A DNA stretch of 64,000 bases from Olivibacter sp. SDN3 (lineage in GTDB: Bacteria; Bacteroidota; Bacteroidia; Sphingobacteriales; Sphingobacteriaceae): positions 2,294,001 through 2,358,000 of the forward strand of contig NZ_CP060497.1 of assembly GCF_014334135.1 (NCBI RefSeq), in the 5' to 3' direction. Made by a program: the position numbers and the translations under genes. Below, piece by piece: positions 55,276-64,000 of the stretch (within the stretch, counting starts at the first letter, position 1; each line of letters starts with the position of its first letter). The notes beneath the pieces were generated by a model, which worked only from the letters and a program-made list of their open reading frames with translations, had not been told where the DNA came from and ran no database searches.

Positions 55276-57591
55276 TTAAAATTTAAAGTTATAGGAAATA
55301 GATGGTACAAACCTGAAGAGTGCTGTCCGAAGCGCTTCGGTACGATCAGGGTCGTCAGGGCTTTCGCGGAAGCTAATGGCTAAAGCATTTGCTCGTCCGT
55401 AGGCATTGTACAGCCCAAAGTTTAGCTCGGAGCTGTAGCGTTTTTTAGACTGTAGCGTATAAGTGGCACTAAGGTCCAAGCGATGGTAGGCCGGCATGCG
55501 GTAACCGTTTCTTTCCGTGTAATAGTATACAACCTGCCCATCAGAGCGGTATTTTCCGCTAGGAAAGGTGACAGCATTGCCCGTGTTATATACCCATACG
55601 GCAGACAGATTCCACTTTTTGCTCAGTTGGTACATGGCCACAACTGAAATATCGTGGGTGCGGTCTTGACGTGCGTTGTACCAGTTGCCGCCATTAATGC
55701 CGTCGATCTGCAACTCCGTTCTAGACAGTGTATAACCCAACCACCCGGTTAGTTTACCCGTGTTCTTTCGAAGCAGTAGTTCCACTCCGTAAGCTCTTCC
55801 GCGGCCATAAAGTAGTTGGGGGTCAATAGGTTCATTACTGAGTATATTTGCACCGTCTTTATAGTCTATTTGTCGGTGCATGTTTTTGTAATAGCTCTCG
55901 GCGCTGAATGTGTAGTTGGCTTGGTCAAACTGCCGTACATAGCCGGCAGCGAACATATCTGCTGTTCCAGGCCGGATGTTATTGTTTACCGGCACCCATT
56001 TATCGGTAGGATTCCCGGCACCGGTATTGGAAATCAGGTGCAGGTATTGGGCATTACGGGTGTAGGAAGCTTTTATCGATGAGATCTCATTAAGAGTGAA
56101 TGCAGCCGATAACCGAGGCTCAGGGTTGATGTAGGTTTGCACGATCCGTCCGCTACTGTAGGTGTTGATGCCAATGATCTGATCGTTCTCATTGAGGGTA
56201 TAAAATTCTTGCTCGCCGCCAAGCACCGAGAAGGCGCTTACCCGAAGACCGTAGTCAACGGAAAGCCGATCAGAAGCTTTCCAGGAATTACTGGCATATA
56301 CCGCGTTTTCGAGGGAGTAATTCGAAGGAATATTTTCTAGTGTGATGGCGCCCGAGTAGTGACCGGGATTAATGTGATGGTACATCGTGTTAAAGCCCAC
56401 AGTGATCGTATTATTTCCATTGGCGTAAATACTCAGTTCTTCTTTAAGGTTCATGTCGCGTATTCGCGATTTGATACTCCCATCAACGGATGCCGTGTTC
56501 AGGTCAATGTCGTAACGGTAGTCACTATATATAAGGCTCGCGTTGGAGAATACTTTCGGACTGACCTGTCTGTTCCACCGTAGCGTTGCTGAGCTATTTC
56601 CCCAGTTGAGACCAAATAAGTCGCGCAACCCTAACCTATCTCTTCCCAGATATCCGGAGACATACAGTTTGTCTTTACTGCTCAATGTGTAGTTAGCTTT
56701 CAGGTTGAGATCATAGAAGTAGAGCTGGTTGTTGTTCACGTTTGGATCGGAGCTTGCCCGCAAAAATAAGTCTGCATAGGTTCGTCTGCCACTCATAAGA
56801 AAAGAACCTTTGTTTTTCACGATCGGACCTTCTACATTCAAACGTGATGAAATCAAACCGATACCGCCGTTTACTTTGTAATTTTGGTTGTCACCTTCTT
56901 TCATACGTACGTCGAGTACCGAGGATAGTCTTCCGCCATATGTTGCAGGCATGCTACCCTTGTATAGCGTAACGTCCTTGATTGCGTCGGTATTGAACGT
57001 AGAGAAGAAGCCCATCAAATGGTCTGGGTTGTATACCAAGGCCTCATCAAGAAGCACGAGGTTTTGGTCGGCACCACCACCACGTACAAACATGGCGCCA
57101 TTTCCTTCGCCCCCATCTTTTACACCGGGCATGAGCTGTAGCGCCTTCACTAAGTCGCGTTCACCAAATAGCACAGGCATGCGGTTGATCTCTGTGGCAC
57201 TGATCTTATTTACACCCATTTGGGGGCTGGCAATGGGGTCTACCTCTCTGGTGGATACCACTTCAATTTCATCGAGCTGCTGGTCCTGAAGCCGCAACTG
57301 AAAGTTAAGCAGGGTGTCGGCCTGCAGATTGACGGTTAGCTGTTGTTCTATAAAACCTACAAAGCGCGCTACCAGGTCGTTACTTCCTACAGGTACGGTG
57401 AGGGAATAAAAACCGTAGGCATTACTCAGAGTGCTGACTTTTTTTCCTTGCATCTGCACCTGTATGGTGGCTCCGATTAAGGCTTCGCCTGTTGCGTGGT
57501 CTTTAATGTGCCCACTTATGGTGATTTTCTGCTGGCTTGCAGCTGGGAGGCTTATCAACGCGAGGAAGAGCAGAGTGATGTACCGCTTCAT
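55276..57591 (-). CDS. TonB-dependent outer-membrane receptor with carboxypeptidase-like N-terminal domain
   Basis: From the ATG at 57591 the product is 771 residues with a signal peptide (MKRYITLLFLALISLPAAS). A CarboxypepD_reg-like domain follows (ISGHIKDHATGEALIGATIQ), then a plug (VLFGERDLVKALQLMPGVKD, FVRGGGADQNLVLLDEALVY) and a 22-strand barrel ending in SISYNFKF. The family is the receptor type that pairs with DUF4249 lipoproteins. It imports a ligand across the outer membrane with TonB energy. An AraC gene lies 130 bp upstream on the same strand and may regulate it. Confidence 0.93.
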   Translation of the reverse strand: MKRYITLLFLALISLPAASQQKITISGHIKDHATGEALIGATIQVQMQGKKVSTLSNAYGFYSLTVPVGSNDLVARFVGFIEQQLTVNLQADTLLNFQLRLQDQQLDEIEVVSTREVDPIASPQMGVNKISATEINRMPVLFGERDLVKALQLMPGVKDGGEGNGAMFVRGGGADQNLVLLDEALVYNPDHLMGFFSTFNTDAIKDVTLYKGSMPATYGGRLSSVLDVRMKEGDNQNYKVNGGIGLISSRLNVEGPIVKNKGSFLMSGRRTYADLFLRASSDPNVNNNQLYFYDLNLKANYTLSSKDKLYVSGYLGRDRLGLRDLFGLNWGNSSATLRWNRQVSPKVFSNASLIYSDYRYDIDLNTASVDGSIKSRIRDMNLKEELSIYANGNNTITVGFNTMYHHINPGHYSGAITLENIPSNYSLENAVYASNSWKASDRLSVDYGLRVSAFSVLGGEQEFYTLNENDQIIGINTYSSGRIVQTYINPEPRLSAAFTLNEISSIKASYTRNAQYLHLISNTGAGNPTDKWVPVNNNIRPGTADMFAAGYVRQFDQANYTFSAESYYKNMHRQIDYKDGANILSNEPIDPQLLYGRGRAYGVELLLRKNTGKLTGWLGYTLSRTELQIDGINGGNWYNARQDRTHDISVVAMYQLSKKWNLSAVWVYNTGNAVTFPSGKYRSDGQVVYYYTERNGYRMPAYHRLDLSATYTLQSKKRYSSELNFGLYNAYGRANALAISFRESPDDPDRTEALRTALFRFVPSISYNFKF

Positions 57592-57720
57592 GGAAGGCGG
57601 CTTTAGCATAAAAGTGAAAATTTTTAATTGTTGTAGCATCGTAAAATCTTTAAAACGATGCAAAACTACCGGGGTGGTAAAAGCTAAAATTGTAAAAAAA
57701 CGAAATGGTGCCGTAGCTAA

Positions 57721-58554
57721 CTATGGATGGTTCATGCAAAAATTATCTCCTTTGCATACTTTTAAGAATTGTCGGGGTGATAAACCCGTGTAGTACTTAA
57801 AGTCTTTGATAAGATGGCTCTGGTCATGATACTCAAACTTGACGATGATATCAAACCAATCAATCGGTAATGCCTGTTCTCTGATAAACACCACAACCAG
57901 TTTAAACCGTAAAAAACGGATAAGTTCCTTTGGTGAATAACCTACATATTTCTGGAAACGTAATTGTACCGTTCTATCGGATAGCGAAGCTTTATTTGCC
58001 ATGGATTTTACCGGATTGATGCTGCGCACATGCACGTCTGCTTCTGCGGCCATAAGGGGTTTTAATTCTATATCGCGTTTGGCAAGCCCTCCATTCAATA
58101 GAAAATCGGTAAGTAGGGCAATACGGTCTACAGTTGAGGATTCCTTGGTAAGCTTTTCCCAAATAGGTTCAAGCCCGTTGATATAAGCCTCTAACACGGT
58201 CTTGTCGATCTTGGCAACATGTTTATTTACCTGAAGATCCGGTAGAAGTCGGTAGACGCCATCGTACATGAATGGTAAAGCAAGTACGTCCACCTTTCCA
58301 CTGAGTTCATAATTTAGTGTTTTCCGAATGGGGCCGAGAATAGTTATACGATCAATCACCTGTCGCTTTTCTTTTGAATGGCCGAAAGAAGCCGAAATGG
58401 GCGATCCGAAGTTGAATACTACCATCAATTCCAGCGTCGGTGAAAGGTGAAAAAGCTGTTTTTCTTCATCCTTTTCAGATTGAATAGTAATAAAATGAAG
58501 TAAAACGTCTAATAATCTATCATCAACAGGAACTCTCTTACTAATAATTGCCAT
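57721..58554 (-). CDS. AraC-family transcriptional regulator (DUF6597-like N-terminus)
   Basis: The 277-residue protein has an N-terminal sensor with LELMVVFNFGSPISASFG and DVLALPFMYDGVYRLLPDL, typical of the DUF6597 group. It has a C-terminal AraC domain with SDRTVQLRFQKYVGYSPKEL and YHDQSHLIKDFKYYTGLSPR. It is divergent from the epimerase gene (134 bp gap) and lies just upstream of the TonB receptor on the same strand, so either could be a target. Confidence 0.88.
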   Translation of the reverse strand: MAIISKRVPVDDRLLDVLLHFITIQSEKDEEKQLFHLSPTLELMVVFNFGSPISASFGHSKEKRQVIDRITILGPIRKTLNYELSGKVDVLALPFMYDGVYRLLPDLQVNKHVAKIDKTVLEAYINGLEPIWEKLTKESSTVDRIALLTDFLLNGGLAKRDIELKPLMAAEADVHVRSINPVKSMANKASLSDRTVQLRFQKYVGYSPKELIRFLRFKLVVVFIREQALPIDWFDIIVKFEYHDQSHLIKDFKYYTGLSPRQFLKVCKGDNFCMNHP

Positions 58555-58688
58555 GGGTTATTATTTGTTTCTTGATAGCTGCTATTCGTTTTTTCCAAAA
58601 TTATGTAGAATAATTTCGTTTTCCTACAATTTTACGAGGTTGTTAATGGACAACTTTGTGTTATTAAAAATTTACAAAAGGCAATAAG

Positions 58689-59639
58689 ATGAATATCCAT
58701 ACCATTCTAGGCGCAAATGGCACAATCGCCAAAGCATTGGTGCCGGTTTTACTGAAAAATGGGGAAACCGTTAGGTTAGTCTCCAGAAATCCAAATCCTG
58801 TTAACGGAACAAGCTGTTTGGCAGCTGATTTATTACACCCCGAACAGGTTCATCACGCGGTAAAAGGATCGTCTATAGTATATTTGACGGTCGGCTTGCA
58901 GTATAAGGCTAGTATTTGGGAAGAACAATGGCCGATTATTATGTGTAATGTTATCGAAGCCTGCCAGGAACACGGAGCTAAGCTGATTTTCTTTGATGAC
59001 GCCTATATGTACGGGAAACAGAATGGCATAATCACCGAGAACACATCATACAATCCATGCAGTAAAAAAGGCGAGATTAGAGCAGAAATTGCCAATATAT
59101 TGGAATCAGCAATATGCAAAGGTACGATAAAAGCAACTATTGCCCGAGCAGTTGATTTTTACGGCCCTAGCGTAACCGATAAAAGTGCGCCGGGAGTGTA
59201 CGTCTTTGCCAACCTATTGAAAGGCAAAAAAGCGCAATGGCCTATAAATGCCCACGTACCTCGATCATTCAATTACGTTCCGGATGCCGCTCGGGCATTG
59301 TACATGCTTGCAAAAGATGAGCAATCATTCGGGCAGATATGGCATTTGCCTACTGCTAAGCCGCTTACCGGCGAAGAGTTCGTACGTTTAGCCGGCGGTC
59401 ATTTTGGTGCAAAACCGGATATCATCGTCGTCCCAAAATGGCTTCTGCGTGTAATAGGATGGTTTAATGCTTTTATGCGCGAGGCATACGAAATGAACTA
59501 TCAGGATGAATTCCCATTTGTATTTAATTCTTCAAAATTTGAAAGAGCGTTTAATTTTGTCCCTACATCTTATGAAGAGGGCATAAAGGAAACCGCACGC
59601 TGGTTTAGTTCAAATATGTCGGATAGCCAGAACAAATGA
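58689..59639 (+). CDS. NAD-dependent epimerase/dehydratase-like protein
   Basis: The 316-residue extended-SDR protein has a Rossmann loop GANGTIA (8-14, with Ala in place of the final Gly), a basic pair in LVSRNPNP, and YMYGK as the Y-x3-K active site. SFNYVPDAARALYMLAKD and GQIWHLPTAKPLTGEEFV are typical of NAD-dependent epimerases that modify nucleotide sugars or act as NmrA-type reductases. It is divergent from an AraC regulator, its probable controller. The substrate is unknown. Confidence 0.85.
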   Translation: MNIHTILGANGTIAKALVPVLLKNGETVRLVSRNPNPVNGTSCLAADLLHPEQVHHAVKGSSIVYLTVGLQYKASIWEEQWPIIMCNVIEACQEHGAKLIFFDDAYMYGKQNGIITENTSYNPCSKKGEIRAEIANILESAICKGTIKATIARAVDFYGPSVTDKSAPGVYVFANLLKGKKAQWPINAHVPRSFNYVPDAARALYMLAKDEQSFGQIWHLPTAKPLTGEEFVRLAGGHFGAKPDIIVVPKWLLRVIGWFNAFMREAYEMNYQDEFPFVFNSSKFERAFNFVPTSYEEGIKETARWFSSNMSDSQNK

Positions 59640-59742
59640 TTCACCACAATTGAAATCTTTTATTAAAAAATAAAGGCTTTCCATATTGTCTGTCGGGCAT
59701 TTTTATCCGGACGATAATAAAAAGGGCAAAAAACTTTTTTAT

Positions 59743-59759
59743 TTACGAAATATTCGTAA
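59743..59759. promoter_or_regulatory. Inverted repeat, candidate BlaI-type operator
   Basis: TTACGAA and TTCGTAA flank ATA, a perfect 17-bp dyad 44 bp ahead of the M56 gene start. The compact TTAC..GTAA dyad resembles the sites bound by BlaI/MecI repressors, and a BlaI gene is in the operon it precedes. It is probably an autoregulatory operator. Confidence 0.65.
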
Positions 59760-59803
59760 CTTTACGATATAAACGTATTTAAGTTGTGTTAATTGTCTTT
59801 ATT

Positions 59804-61471
59804 ATGAATGAATGGATTCATTATTTGGTGCAAGTGAACGGAGCACTTACCCTATTCTACGTCTTTTACATTGTTTTTTTTCGAAGACTGACCTTCTATC
59901 AACTCAACCGCTTTTATTTTATTTTTGCTGTGCTCTTTTCTTTTACATTTCCAACAATCGATTGGCAACAACTGTTCACAGCGCCCCGCCATGTAGAAGT
60001 CGCTATTGATGGTACCATTAGATGGTCGCAGATCTTTCGAGCCGAAGAAACCCCTGATAACAATTGGATGTGGTTGACCTGGCTAATTACAGGTGTTGGC
60101 AGCATGCTTTTGGGGTTGCTTTTTGTACGTCTTTTCTCTCTTGCGCGCATCCATCGCTACGCTCATCTTACGCAATACCATGCATACGAATTCCTTGAGA
60201 TCCTAGATTATGTGAATCCCTTTTCCTTCTGGAAATCCATCTATATCAATCCACGGCTTCATTCGGAAGAAGAATTAGAAAATATCCTGGTACATGAAAC
60301 TGTGCATGTCAAAGAGCTTCATACAGTTGATGTATTGCTCATCGAGTTGACCAGCATTGCACTATGGTATAATCCCGTGGTCTGGTTGTTAAGATATGCT
60401 GTTAAAGAGAATCTTGAATACCTGACTGATCGCCGCGTGCTCGCCAATGGCGCAGATAAAAGGCGTTATCAACATAGTTTAGTTAATCTATTGGGCCAGC
60501 CCAACCCAGTTTTAGCAAACAATTACTTCAAGCTAAAATCACTTAAAAATAGAATCGCTATGATGAATAAAAAAAAATCTTCGAAATTGCTCCTTAGCAA
60601 ATATATTCTTTCGGCCCCGCTTCTGCTAGCGGTTGTTTTAACCATTAATAAATCACTTGCTTTCCAGGATGCGTTACACGTGGTCGGCTACGGTGCTGAA
60701 CCTCAGCAATCGTTGATGGATACCTTAAAACTGGATACGCTGGAAGGGCAAAAACCGCTCTACGTTATAGATGGCATTCCCAAAAAAGAGAGTGAAAAAA
60801 TGCCGAAGCCTGAAGATACTGAATCGATCTCTGTCGTGAAATCAGTAGAAGCCAAAGCCATCTATGGAGAAAAAGCTGCCTATGGTGTGGCATTTGTTAC
60901 CACGAGGGCGAAAGAACAAAAATTAAAAGATTCTGCTGAAATGGAAAGTAAAACGCACGCGGATACGACGAAAAGATCTCAAAAAGCCAGCACCATTCGA
61001 ATAAAAGGTGGTGGGGCTGATCCCTTATATATTTTGGATGGAAAAGAATATGAGGGAGACATAAACAGCATAGATCCAAACGAGATAAGCTCAATAGAGG
61101 TACTTAAAAATACTTCTGCCATCGAGCGCTATGGTAAGAAAGGAAAGCATGGCGTAATTCTGGTAAGCACAAAAAAAGCCGCTCAGGAAATAAAAAGTGA
61201 GTCCATTGAACAGCGCCGTCCAGAAGAAGGAAAAGTTCCGACTTCGCCAACACGAGAAAAAGATAAGCAAGTAGAGGTGGATGTCGATGTTAAAAAACAG
61301 ATTGATGAAAAGAAGATTGATTTATATATTGATGGTAAAAAAGCAACATGGGAAGAAAAGGGCGCGCTTGATCCGAAAGCTATTGCGAGCATTGACGTGA
61401 TAAAAGATGTAAAACAACAACGTGACCGTATCAACATTAGTACAAAAAAACATGACAAAAAAAAGCAATAA
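59804..61471 (+). CDS. M56 (BlaR1-like) membrane metallopeptidase with TonB-plug-like repeats
   Basis: From the ATG at 59804 the product is 555 residues. Four N-terminal membrane helices carry the M56 zinc motif HETVH (His164, Glu165, His168) followed by ENLEYLTDRRVL. A further helix lies at about 270-290. The C-terminal 240 residues are outside the membrane and hold three similar segments at about 318-369, 407-458 and 506-549, each of the form LYVIDG..., E.ISSIEVLK, YG..GVILVSTK. These resemble TonB-receptor plug pieces. BlaR1-type proteins sense an external signal and cleave the cognate repressor; the BlaI gene overlaps its end by 20 bp. Confidence 0.85.
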   Translation: MNEWIHYLVQVNGALTLFYVFYIVFFRRLTFYQLNRFYFIFAVLFSFTFPTIDWQQLFTAPRHVEVAIDGTIRWSQIFRAEETPDNNWMWLTWLITGVGSMLLGLLFVRLFSLARIHRYAHLTQYHAYEFLEILDYVNPFSFWKSIYINPRLHSEEELENILVHETVHVKELHTVDVLLIELTSIALWYNPVVWLLRYAVKENLEYLTDRRVLANGADKRRYQHSLVNLLGQPNPVLANNYFKLKSLKNRIAMMNKKKSSKLLLSKYILSAPLLLAVVLTINKSLAFQDALHVVGYGAEPQQSLMDTLKLDTLEGQKPLYVIDGIPKKESEKMPKPEDTESISVVKSVEAKAIYGEKAAYGVAFVTTRAKEQKLKDSAEMESKTHADTTKRSQKASTIRIKGGGADPLYILDGKEYEGDINSIDPNEISSIEVLKNTSAIERYGKKGKHGVILVSTKKAAQEIKSESIEQRRPEEGKVPTSPTREKDKQVEVDVDVKKQIDEKKIDLYIDGKKATWEEKGALDPKAIASIDVIKDVKQQRDRINISTKKHDKKKQ

Positions 61472-61838
61472 AATATTTTTAGAAAAGTTAAGTTTTGCAG
61501 AGGAGCAAGCTATGCAGGCTATATGGCAGTTAAATGGCGGTTTCGTCAAGGAATTACTCAACCATTTAGATGATTCCAAATTACCTTATACAACCTTAGC
61601 TTCTACCGTCAAGAATCTGGAGAAGAAAGGGTATATTAAAGGGGTAAAATATGCAAATGCCTATCGGTATGAGTCAGTTGTTCCTGAAGAACAATACAAA
61701 ACGCTATTCATGAAAAATTTCGTGAGCGACTATTTTAAAAACTCCTATAAAGAACTTGTGAGTTTCTTTGCAAAAGAAGAAAAAATCACTGCGGAAGATT
61801 TAAAAGATATTGTACGGATGATTGAAAAAGAAGAGTAG
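61452..61838 (+). CDS. BlaI/MecI/CopY-family transcriptional repressor
   Basis: From the ATG at 61452 the product is 128 residues. The winged-helix domain is visible: LSFAEEQAMQAIWQLNGGFV, then LLNHLDDSKLPYTTLASTVK, NLEKKGYIKGVKYANAYRYE. A C-terminal helical part mediates dimer formation and holds the BlaR1-type cleavage region. It lies inside an operon with the M56 peptidase, overlapping its 3' end by 20 bp. Usually the repressor gene precedes the peptidase; here it follows. The dyad at 59743 is its probable operator. Confidence 0.9.
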   Translation: MTKKSNKIFLEKLSFAEEQAMQAIWQLNGGFVKELLNHLDDSKLPYTTLASTVKNLEKKGYIKGVKYANAYRYESVVPEEQYKTLFMKNFVSDYFKNSYKELVSFFAKEEKITAEDLKDIVRMIEKEE

Positions 61839-62246
<408 letters not shown>

Positions 62247-64000
62247 TTATTCATCGCGTAAGGAATCTACTGGATTTACTATCGCCGCCTTTATTGCTTG
62301 CCAGCTTACTGTCAGCAACGTAATCACCAGCGCAGCTAATCCGGCTACGGTAAACATCCACCATTCTACCTCAATGCGGTAGGCGAAGCTATTCAACCAA
62401 CTGCTTGCTGCCCACCAAGCTATGGGCACTGCAACTAAAACAGCAGCAAGCACCAGTTTAACAAAGTCTTTTGACAGCAACGCCACCATTCCCGCCACCG
62501 ATGCACCCAGTACCTTCCGGATACCAATTTCTTTTATTCGTCTTGTCGTCATCAAGGCCACCAAGCCATATAAACCAAGGGAGGAAATTAGTATGGCCAG
62601 TAAAGTGAAATAGCTAAATAGATACATGGTTATGGTATCTTTTCGATATTGTGCCGCGTACGCATCGTCCAAAAAAATATAGTCAAAAACTTTATCTGGA
62701 AAGAGACGATGCCATAATGTCTTTACCTTAACTAAATCTTTTGGTTGTATTTTTATAGAAATAAACCAAGGTGCGTCCGTCCGATAGATCATAACCAAGG
62801 GTTCTACCAGGTTATGCATGGATTGGTAGTAGAAATTCTTTACGACGCCCACTACCTCTCCTTTACGGTCAAATCCCGTCTCCAAAGGCTGGCCTATCGG
62901 GTCAGACCATCCCATAACACGAACAAAAGCCTCATTTACCAAAAATGCTTGCTGCTTATCCGTAAGAAGGCTATCGGATAGGTTTCTGCCTTCCAATAAT
63001 TGGATCTGAAAAAAGGGTACAAAATCAGTATCAACGAAAAAATAATTGCAAAACAAATGGCGTTGTTCACCATTGCTCATACCTAAAGTGGTCGCTAGTG
63101 CGACGTCTTCTCCTTGCACGCCATTCCCCATGGTTATTGACCGTACTTCGGGTAGTTGTTGTAAGGCTTCGTAGAGACCATTCACCTTACTTCGATTTAC
63201 TTCATCTGTGGGAAGCCTTATGCTCACGGCCTGATGGACATTAAATGCCTGATCTGCATTTGTGACGTATTTCATTTGCCTGTATACCACTAATGTGCTT
63301 GTTATCAGTACGATGGTGATAACAAACTGCACCACAACGATACTTTTTCGCAAAGAAATGCCCTTCAAGCCTGTATCCCGCTTCCCTTTCAATACATCAA
63401 TAGGGCTGTAGCCTGATAGCACTAATGCCGGGTAAAGTGACGTCAGAACGGTCGTGAGCACAAATGTGCCGATCAAAAACAACATATAGTCCTGCAAACG
63501 GAATGAAAGTTTTGTATCGAGCAGATGATTGAAATAAGGAATTAGCAGCAGCACGAGTCCAAAGGCAACAGTCCAAGCCAATCCGATAAGTAGAAATGAT
63601 TCGATAACAAATTGACTTATCAATTGTAACCATCGGGCACCGCTTACTTTTCGAACACCCACTTCTTTCCCTCGTTCTGCCGCTTTGGCGGTAGATAGGT
63701 TGATATAGTTAAGTAGCGCAATAACTAAGATGAATAATGCCAATAAAAAGAAGACATAGTTGAATAGCTTGTTGCCCTTAGGTGTATCCATCTGCTTTCC
63801 TTGGCTGAAATGTACATCTGCAAGTGCCTCAACCAAGAAGCGTGCACGGTAACCCGTTGCGCCCCATTCATCCAGCTCAGGTTGTACATATTGCTTGGCC
63901 AGACGTTCCAATGATTGCTCGAAGAGCCGCAAATTCACCTGTTCTCTAAAAAGGACGAAGGTATATACCGGGAAATCGTCTTCCATCCAAGAAGTTGTTT
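62247..64000 (-). CDS. FtsX/MacB-family ABC transporter permease (5' end outside window)
   Basis: The frame is open across the right edge (TTSW precedes the first Met), so the gene is truncated by the window. The visible 584 residues hold part of a MacB-like periplasmic domain, a first FtsX domain (FFLLALFILVIALLNYINLS, TAKAAERGKEVGVRKVSGAR), a second periplasmic core, and a final FtsX domain (SSLGLYGLVALMTTRRIKEI, GIRKVLGASVAGMVALLSKD). This is the Bacteroidetes type of 780-800 residue permease, usually one of many paralogues. The ATPase partner is not in the window. Confidence 0.9.
   Translation of the reverse strand, partial: TTSWMEDDFPVYTFVLFREQVNLRLFEQSLERLAKQYVQPELDEWGATGYRARFLVEALADVHFSQGKQMDTPKGNKLFNYVFFLLALFILVIALLNYINLSTAKAAERGKEVGVRKVSGARWLQLISQFVIESFLLIGLAWTVAFGLVLLLIPYFNHLLDTKLSFRLQDYMLFLIGTFVLTTVLTSLYPALVLSGYSPIDVLKGKRDTGLKGISLRKSIVVVQFVITIVLITSTLVVYRQMKYVTNADQAFNVHQAVSIRLPTDEVNRSKVNGLYEALQQLPEVRSITMGNGVQGEDVALATTLGMSNGEQRHLFCNYFFVDTDFVPFFQIQLLEGRNLSDSLLTDKQQAFLVNEAFVRVMGWSDPIGQPLETGFDRKGEVVGVVKNFYYQSMHNLVEPLVMIYRTDAPWFISIKIQPKDLVKVKTLWHRLFPDKVFDYIFLDDAYAAQYRKDTITMYLFSYFTLLAILISSLGLYGLVALMTTRRIKEIGIRKVLGASVAGMVALLSKDFVKLVLAAVLVAVPIAWWAASSWLNSFAYRIEVEWWMFTVAGLAALVITLLTVSWQAIKAAIVNPVDSLRDE

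Overview
The window looks like a chromosomal stretch from a Bacteroidota bacterium, most likely a member of the Sphingobacteriaceae (Sphingobacterium, Pedobacter or Olivibacter-like). The grounds are a SusD C-terminus beside glycan-degrading enzymes, a TonB-dependent receptor paired with a DUF4249 lipoprotein, an M56/BlaI pair with TonB-plug-like repeats, AraC regulators of Bacteroidetes type, moderate G+C and many genes without a clear Shine-Dalgarno. Species cannot be fixed from the sequence. I see no rRNA, tRNA, CRISPR array, insertion sequence or phage gene.

Layout. 0-3.7 kb: end of a glycan-utilisation locus (SusD C-terminus, GH76 mannanase-like lipoprotein, TIM-barrel glycosidase-like protein). 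3.7-9.7 kb: NTF2-like protein, then an ion-homeostasis set (TrkH and TrkA potassium uptake, NhaA antiporter, tandem universal stress protein). 9.8-14.1 kb: a translationally coupled minus-strand operon of an SbnA-like synthase, an FAD/NAD(P)-binding oxidoreductase and a Y4yA-like PLP decarboxylase, which resembles the precursor part of a diaminopropionate or siderophore pathway without its NIS synthetase. 14.4-19.9 kb: a decayed gene end, sulfatase, rhomboid protease, AraC regulator with an in-frame stop near its apparent N-terminus, MBL-fold protein and WrbA. 20.3-26.2 kb: a TolC/HlyD/ABC-membrane-domain export operon whose ABC protein has no ATPase domain, followed by a PqiA-like protein.

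26.5-33.7 kb: DoxX, MaoC, then a LacI-controlled sugar-alcohol or uronate locus (mannitol/fructuronate dehydrogenase family plus FucP-like MFS permease) with twin operators, and CstA. 33.7-36.4 kb: a minus-strand YCII, ECF42-type sigma, DoxX, DUF4256 set. 36.5-40.3 kb: KatG, a decayed gene, a cupin and an unknown protein. 40.5-43 kb: SDR, SnoaL-like, Atu4866-domain and AraC genes. 43-47.9 kb: secreted beta-propeller-like protein, a small two-gene ABC transporter, a 52-residue membrane peptide and a small winged-helix-like protein.

47.9-52.8 kb: the most unusual metabolic locus, a RuBisCO-like protein coupled to a DUF1537 four-carbon acid sugar kinase, with an Asp/Glu-racemase-like enzyme lacking the second catalytic cysteine and a BASS-type transporter. 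53-64 kb: GNAT remnant, DoxX, lipoproteins, TonB receptor with DUF4249 partner, AraC, NAD-dependent epimerase, M56 sensor-like peptidase with BlaI repressor behind a perfect inverted repeat, and an FtsX-type permease cut by the window end.

Hidden structure: intergenic DNA carries several gene remnants (about 14.5, 27.0, 39.2 and 53.1 kb), suggesting ongoing gene loss between intact operons. Family names rest on motif recognition by eye; no database search was run.
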